NCBI GenBank assembly: GCA_020638905.1
Contig: JACKHP010000026.1
Coordinates: 1 to 57,355, forward strand
Direction of reading: 5' to 3'
Origin: Planctomycetota bacterium
GTDB lineage: Bacteria > Planctomycetota > B15-G4
DNA length: 57,355 bases
A model generated the notes under the pieces. It did not search any database. It saw only the letters and a list, made by a program, of their open reading frames with translations, and was not told the DNA's origin. Shown piece by piece: positions 54,385-57,355 of the stretch. The position numbers were made by a program, and so were the translations under genes. Numbering within the stretch: the first letter of the stretch is position 1; each line of letters opens with the position of its first letter.

Positions 54385-56907
54385 ATGTCCTTCCTCCGCA
54401 CCGAGCGGCGGCCCGTCCGCGCTCCGGTCCCGCTCGCGCTCGCGGCGGGGCTGCTCTTCCTGGGTCCCTCGGCCAGCGCGCACTCGCCGCACGACGTCAT
54501 CAACGAGATGGGCCTGTCGTCCGAGCCGGACATGCCGGTGGCGATCTTCGCCTCGACCCAGCTCACCGACCACCGCCTGCTCGCACGCTCCCTCGACGGC
54601 GGCCAGACCTTCACGCTGCACGCCCTGCCGCTGGCCGAGCGCGGGGTGGCCGCCATCTCCCTCTCGCCGACCTTCTGGACCGACGGCACGGTCTTCGTCG
54701 CGACCACCGACGCGGGCCTCGTCGTCACGCACGATCGCGGCGACACGTGGTCCACCACGGGCGTCGGCCTGCCGGTCAACCTGCTCAGCCTGGCGCTGCT
54801 GCCCGACTTCGCCAGCAGCGGCGAGATGGTCTGCGGCACTCCCTTCGGGCTCTACGTCAGCTCCGACGGCGGGCAGTCCTTCACGCTGGCCGGCAGCGGC
54901 CTGACCGAGTCGAAGGTCGGTGTGCTGGGCGCGACGATGGACGCCGGCCAGCGCGTCGTGCTCGGAGGCGGCAAGACCCTCGCGCGCTCGACCGACGCGG
55001 GCTCCTCGTGGACGCCGCTGCACACCTTCGGCCAGCGCATGTGCGCGCTCTCGCTCTCGCCGCGTTTCCCGCTCGACCATGTGGCGCTCGTCTCGCTCGA
55101 GAACGACGGCGGAGTGTTCGTCACCACCGACGGCGGCACCACGTGGACGCCGATGACCGACGGCCTGACCGAGCTCACGGTGCCCGACGTGGACGTGGCC
55201 GACGACGGCAGCCTGTACCTCGTGACCCCGATCGAAGGCCTGCATCGCGCCTCCGGTCCGCTCTCGCGCTGGACGAAGGTCGTCGCCCCCGGCTTCGAGC
55301 AGCTCTCCGACCTCACCGACGAGCACTACCGCACGCTCGAGGTCGGTCCGAAGTACAGCGTGTCCGGGCGCCTCTACGTGGGTGGCTTCGAAGGACTCTT
55401 CATCACGGACGACGCCGCCATGTCCTTCCGGCAGGGCGACGTGTACAGCCAGCGCTTCAATCGACGCGTGGTCTTCTCGCCGGACTACGACGGCGGCGGC
55501 ACGCTGTATGCCGTGAACTACGGCGGCGGCCTGTACCGCACGCCCGTGCTCGCGAGCGACGGCACCGAGGCGTCCCCGGACTCGTCCGGCCTTCCGACCG
55601 GCGGCGGCTCCGGCGCGACGGTGCCCGACCCGCACCCCGGTCTGGGGAAGAAGGTCGCGCCGAAGGTCGAGACCTGGACCTCGCTCTCCCGCGGCGTCAC
55701 GTCTCTCTTCGGACAGTGCCTCGTGCTGTCGCCTCGCTACCTCACCGACGGCACGCTCTTCTACGGCCAGAGCCGGCTCTTCCGCTCGTCCGACCGCGGT
55801 GCGTCGTGGACGCTGCTGCCGCAGCCGCCGACCGTGCCCGTGATCCGTTCGGTGGCGGTCTCTCCCGACTTCGCGAACGACCACCTGGTGCTCTTCGGCG
55901 CCGGCCTGACCGGTGGCGTCTACCGCTCGACCGACGCCGGCGACTCGTGGACCGAGACGTCGACGGGACTGCCGCCGTCGACGGTGCCCATCTCGCTGCG
56001 CTTCTCGCCGGGCTATCCCGGCGAGCCACTCCTGTTCGCCGGCACCAAGGGCGCCGGCGTCGTGCTGTCGTCCGACGGCGGCGTCACGTGGCACGCCACC
56101 GGACCCGGGCTCGACGACCCCGACGTGCGCTGGATGGAACTCTCGCCGGACTTCGTGAACGATCGCACGCTCTTCGCGGGCACCGGGCTGGGGGGCATCT
56201 TCCGCTCGACCGACGCCGGCGACACCTGGGCCGCGGTCAACGCGGGCCTCTCGCCCGGCCTCCCCCTGGCGATCGAGTGCCTCGCGATCTCGCCCCAGTT
56301 CGCCATCGACGACACGCTCTTCCTCGTGAACCTGCACGACGGCGTGTGGCGCTCGTCCGACCGCGGCGACTCGTGGACGAAGCTGGGCGCCGGACTGCCG
56401 CCCGACCCTCCGCGCGTGGTGGCGCTCTCGCCGGCCTTCCCCGCCGACCCGACGGTGGTCGTGGGGACGCACGACTGGCTCTACCGCAGCACCGACGCGG
56501 GCGTCTCCTTCGAGCGCCTGCCCGGCTACAACCGCTTCGACGACCTCGACTACCGCATGGTCGAGCAGGGCGACTGGACCGACGTCCCGGCCACCGACGG
56601 GCAGGGCGAGAAGGTCACCGAGGCTTCGCTGGCCGGGTCGAAGCTCACGTTCCACTGCTCGGGTGACACGCTGCGCTGGTACGGGCGGCGCGGACCCGAC
56701 ATGGGCATCGCGCGCGTCGTCGTCGACGACGAGCCGTTCACGCAGCTCGACCTGTACGCACCGGTCGAGTCGAAGGTCGCGCCGATCTACTCGCGCACCT
56801 TCGACGAGGTCGGCTTCCACGTGATCAACGTGATCGTGACCGGCAGCGCGAACCCGCTCTCGACCGGCACGCGCGTGGTCACCGACGGGTTCGACGTGAC
56901 GTTCTGA
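54385..56907 (+). CDS. Secreted BNR/Asp-box beta-propeller protein
   Basis: An 840-residue exported protein with a signal peptide (LALAAGLLFLGPSASA). It has about eleven BNR/Asp-box-type repeats (RSTDAGDSWTETSTGLP, SSDRGDSWTKLGAGLPP and others) arranged as a long tandem propeller or double propeller, like Ycf48-type and sialidase-fold proteins. The 100 C-terminal residues (LTFHCSGDTLRWYGRRGPDM, then VVVDDEPFTQLDLY) look like a beta-sandwich carbohydrate-binding or lectin-like domain. Catalytic sialidase residues cannot be assigned, so binding is as likely as hydrolysis. A Gly/Pro-rich linker of about 35 residues separates two propeller halves. Confidence 0.85.
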   Translation: MSFLRTERRPVRAPVPLALAAGLLFLGPSASAHSPHDVINEMGLSSEPDMPVAIFASTQLTDHRLLARSLDGGQTFTLHALPLAERGVAAISLSPTFWTDGTVFVATTDAGLVVTHDRGDTWSTTGVGLPVNLLSLALLPDFASSGEMVCGTPFGLYVSSDGGQSFTLAGSGLTESKVGVLGATMDAGQRVVLGGGKTLARSTDAGSSWTPLHTFGQRMCALSLSPRFPLDHVALVSLENDGGVFVTTDGGTTWTPMTDGLTELTVPDVDVADDGSLYLVTPIEGLHRASGPLSRWTKVVAPGFEQLSDLTDEHYRTLEVGPKYSVSGRLYVGGFEGLFITDDAAMSFRQGDVYSQRFNRRVVFSPDYDGGGTLYAVNYGGGLYRTPVLASDGTEASPDSSGLPTGGGSGATVPDPHPGLGKKVAPKVETWTSLSRGVTSLFGQCLVLSPRYLTDGTLFYGQSRLFRSSDRGASWTLLPQPPTVPVIRSVAVSPDFANDHLVLFGAGLTGGVYRSTDAGDSWTETSTGLPPSTVPISLRFSPGYPGEPLLFAGTKGAGVVLSSDGGVTWHATGPGLDDPDVRWMELSPDFVNDRTLFAGTGLGGIFRSTDAGDTWAAVNAGLSPGLPLAIECLAISPQFAIDDTLFLVNLHDGVWRSSDRGDSWTKLGAGLPPDPPRVVALSPAFPADPTVVVGTHDWLYRSTDAGVSFERLPGYNRFDDLDYRMVEQGDWTDVPATDGQGEKVTEASLAGSKLTFHCSGDTLRWYGRRGPDMGIARVVVDDEPFTQLDLYAPVESKVAPIYSRTFDEVGFHVINVIVTGSANPLSTGTRVVTDGFDVTF

Positions 56908-56954
56908 GCGGCCGGCCCGGCGAGGACGGCGAGGCGTCCGCTGCCCCGCTGCGG

Positions 56955-57355
56955 GTGGCGGTCGAGTACGGTCCCGCGCGCACGCACGCGCCGGGCGTGG
57001 GACGCTACGCGCGCGAGCTCGTGCGCGCCCTCGTGCGGCGTCGCGACGCGCCGCGCCTGCTGCTGCTCGAGACGGGACGCGCGCCGCGGGCCGTCCCCGA
57101 GTCGGCGCTCGGGCTCGCGGCCGCTCCCGCGGGACTCGTCACGTGCGTGCGCTCGCGCCTGCCGGAGCGCGCGCTCGCGGCGCTGGCACGCCTCGGGCAA
57201 CCGCTCGAGCGTCGCGCGGGGGGCTGCGATCTCGTCCAGCGGGTGCGGGCCTTCGCGCCCTGCGTCGTGCGCGCGCCGGCGGTGCTCACACTCTCGGAGC
57301 TGCCGCGCCAGGCGGCGGCGCGCGGCGCGCTCGCGCGCACGCTGGACGGGCTCGC
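56955..57355 (+). CDS. GT4-like glycosyltransferase, cut by window end
   Basis: N-terminal part of a GT-B glycosyltransferase. The first conserved region VAVEYGPARTHAPGVGRYAREL (group-1 donor/acceptor loop GVGRYA) is clear, and the frame stays open to the window end. The start is unsettled. GTG at 56955 puts it just before the conserved strand, while a CTG at 56904, overlapping the previous stop, would add 17 residues. It is probably co-transcribed with the beta-propeller gene. Confidence 0.75.
   Translation, partial: MAVEYGPARTHAPGVGRYARELVRALVRRRDAPRLLLLETGRAPRAVPESALGLAAAPAGLVTCVRSRLPERALAALARLGQPLERRAGGCDLVQRVRAFAPCVVRAPAVLTLSELPRQAAARGALARTLDGL

Overview
The window is very GC-rich and gene-dense. 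It carries no rRNA, no tRNA that I can see and no CRISPR array. The gene style points to a GC-rich bacterium, most likely Planctomycetota of the high-GC marine type. The supporting features are large secreted beta-propeller and HEAT-type proteins, an ECF sigma factor paired with a FecR-like membrane protein, a pair of bactofilin genes, a secreted alpha-2-macroglobulin, and a C-terminal secreted domain that looks planctomycete-like. This placement is inference from gene content, not proof.

Region 1 (1-12240) is the distal part of a respiratory complex I operon, nuoC (cut by the window edge) through nuoN, all on the plus strand. Several genes are coupled by 4-base ATGA/GTGA overlaps. NuoG is short: it keeps the iron-sulfur cluster ligands but little of the molybdopterin-type domain.

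Region 2 (12300-25250) holds a HIT-family protein and a 2101-residue alpha-2-macroglobulin lipoprotein with a thioester motif. About 800 bases without a convincing gene follow, rich in inverted repeats. Next come a Rieske ferredoxin-like protein, a secreted HEAT-like protein and a VOC protein. A DUF4062-like/ACT protein is translationally coupled to a lipoprotein. The region ends with a divergent pair, YtxJ-like and Rrf2-family.

Region 3 (25250-42902) is chromosomal housekeeping and envelope genes: an amidohydrolase, an MFS-PlsC-ligase fusion with a degraded ligase part, a Cys-rich small protein, an M48 peptidase lipoprotein, a fused 5-oxoprolinase, a zinc-ribbon protein and ApaH. A secreted collagen-like protein shares a strong hairpin terminator with a convergent membrane glycosyltransferase/TPR protein. 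An ECF sigma factor and its FecR-like partner close the region.

Region 4 (42912-47121) is a 4.2-kb mobile element, well defined by perfect 17-bp terminal inverted repeats and an exact 8-bp target duplication. It carries an IS1-family-like transposase split by a second, unrelated insertion sequence. Its other contents are two small genes of unknown function, a strongly structured non-coding stretch, a ruined ClpP-like protease gene and a subterminal palindrome. By all appearances it is a dead cargo-carrying IS1-type element.

Region 5 (47122-57355) returns to secreted and envelope functions: a secreted repeat protein, and a tightly overlapping lipoprotein/PlsC/thioesterase group on the minus strand. 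A HEAT-repeat protein, two adjacent bactofilin-type genes, a YceI protein and a BNR-type beta-propeller follow. The window ends with the start of a GT4-like glycosyltransferase.
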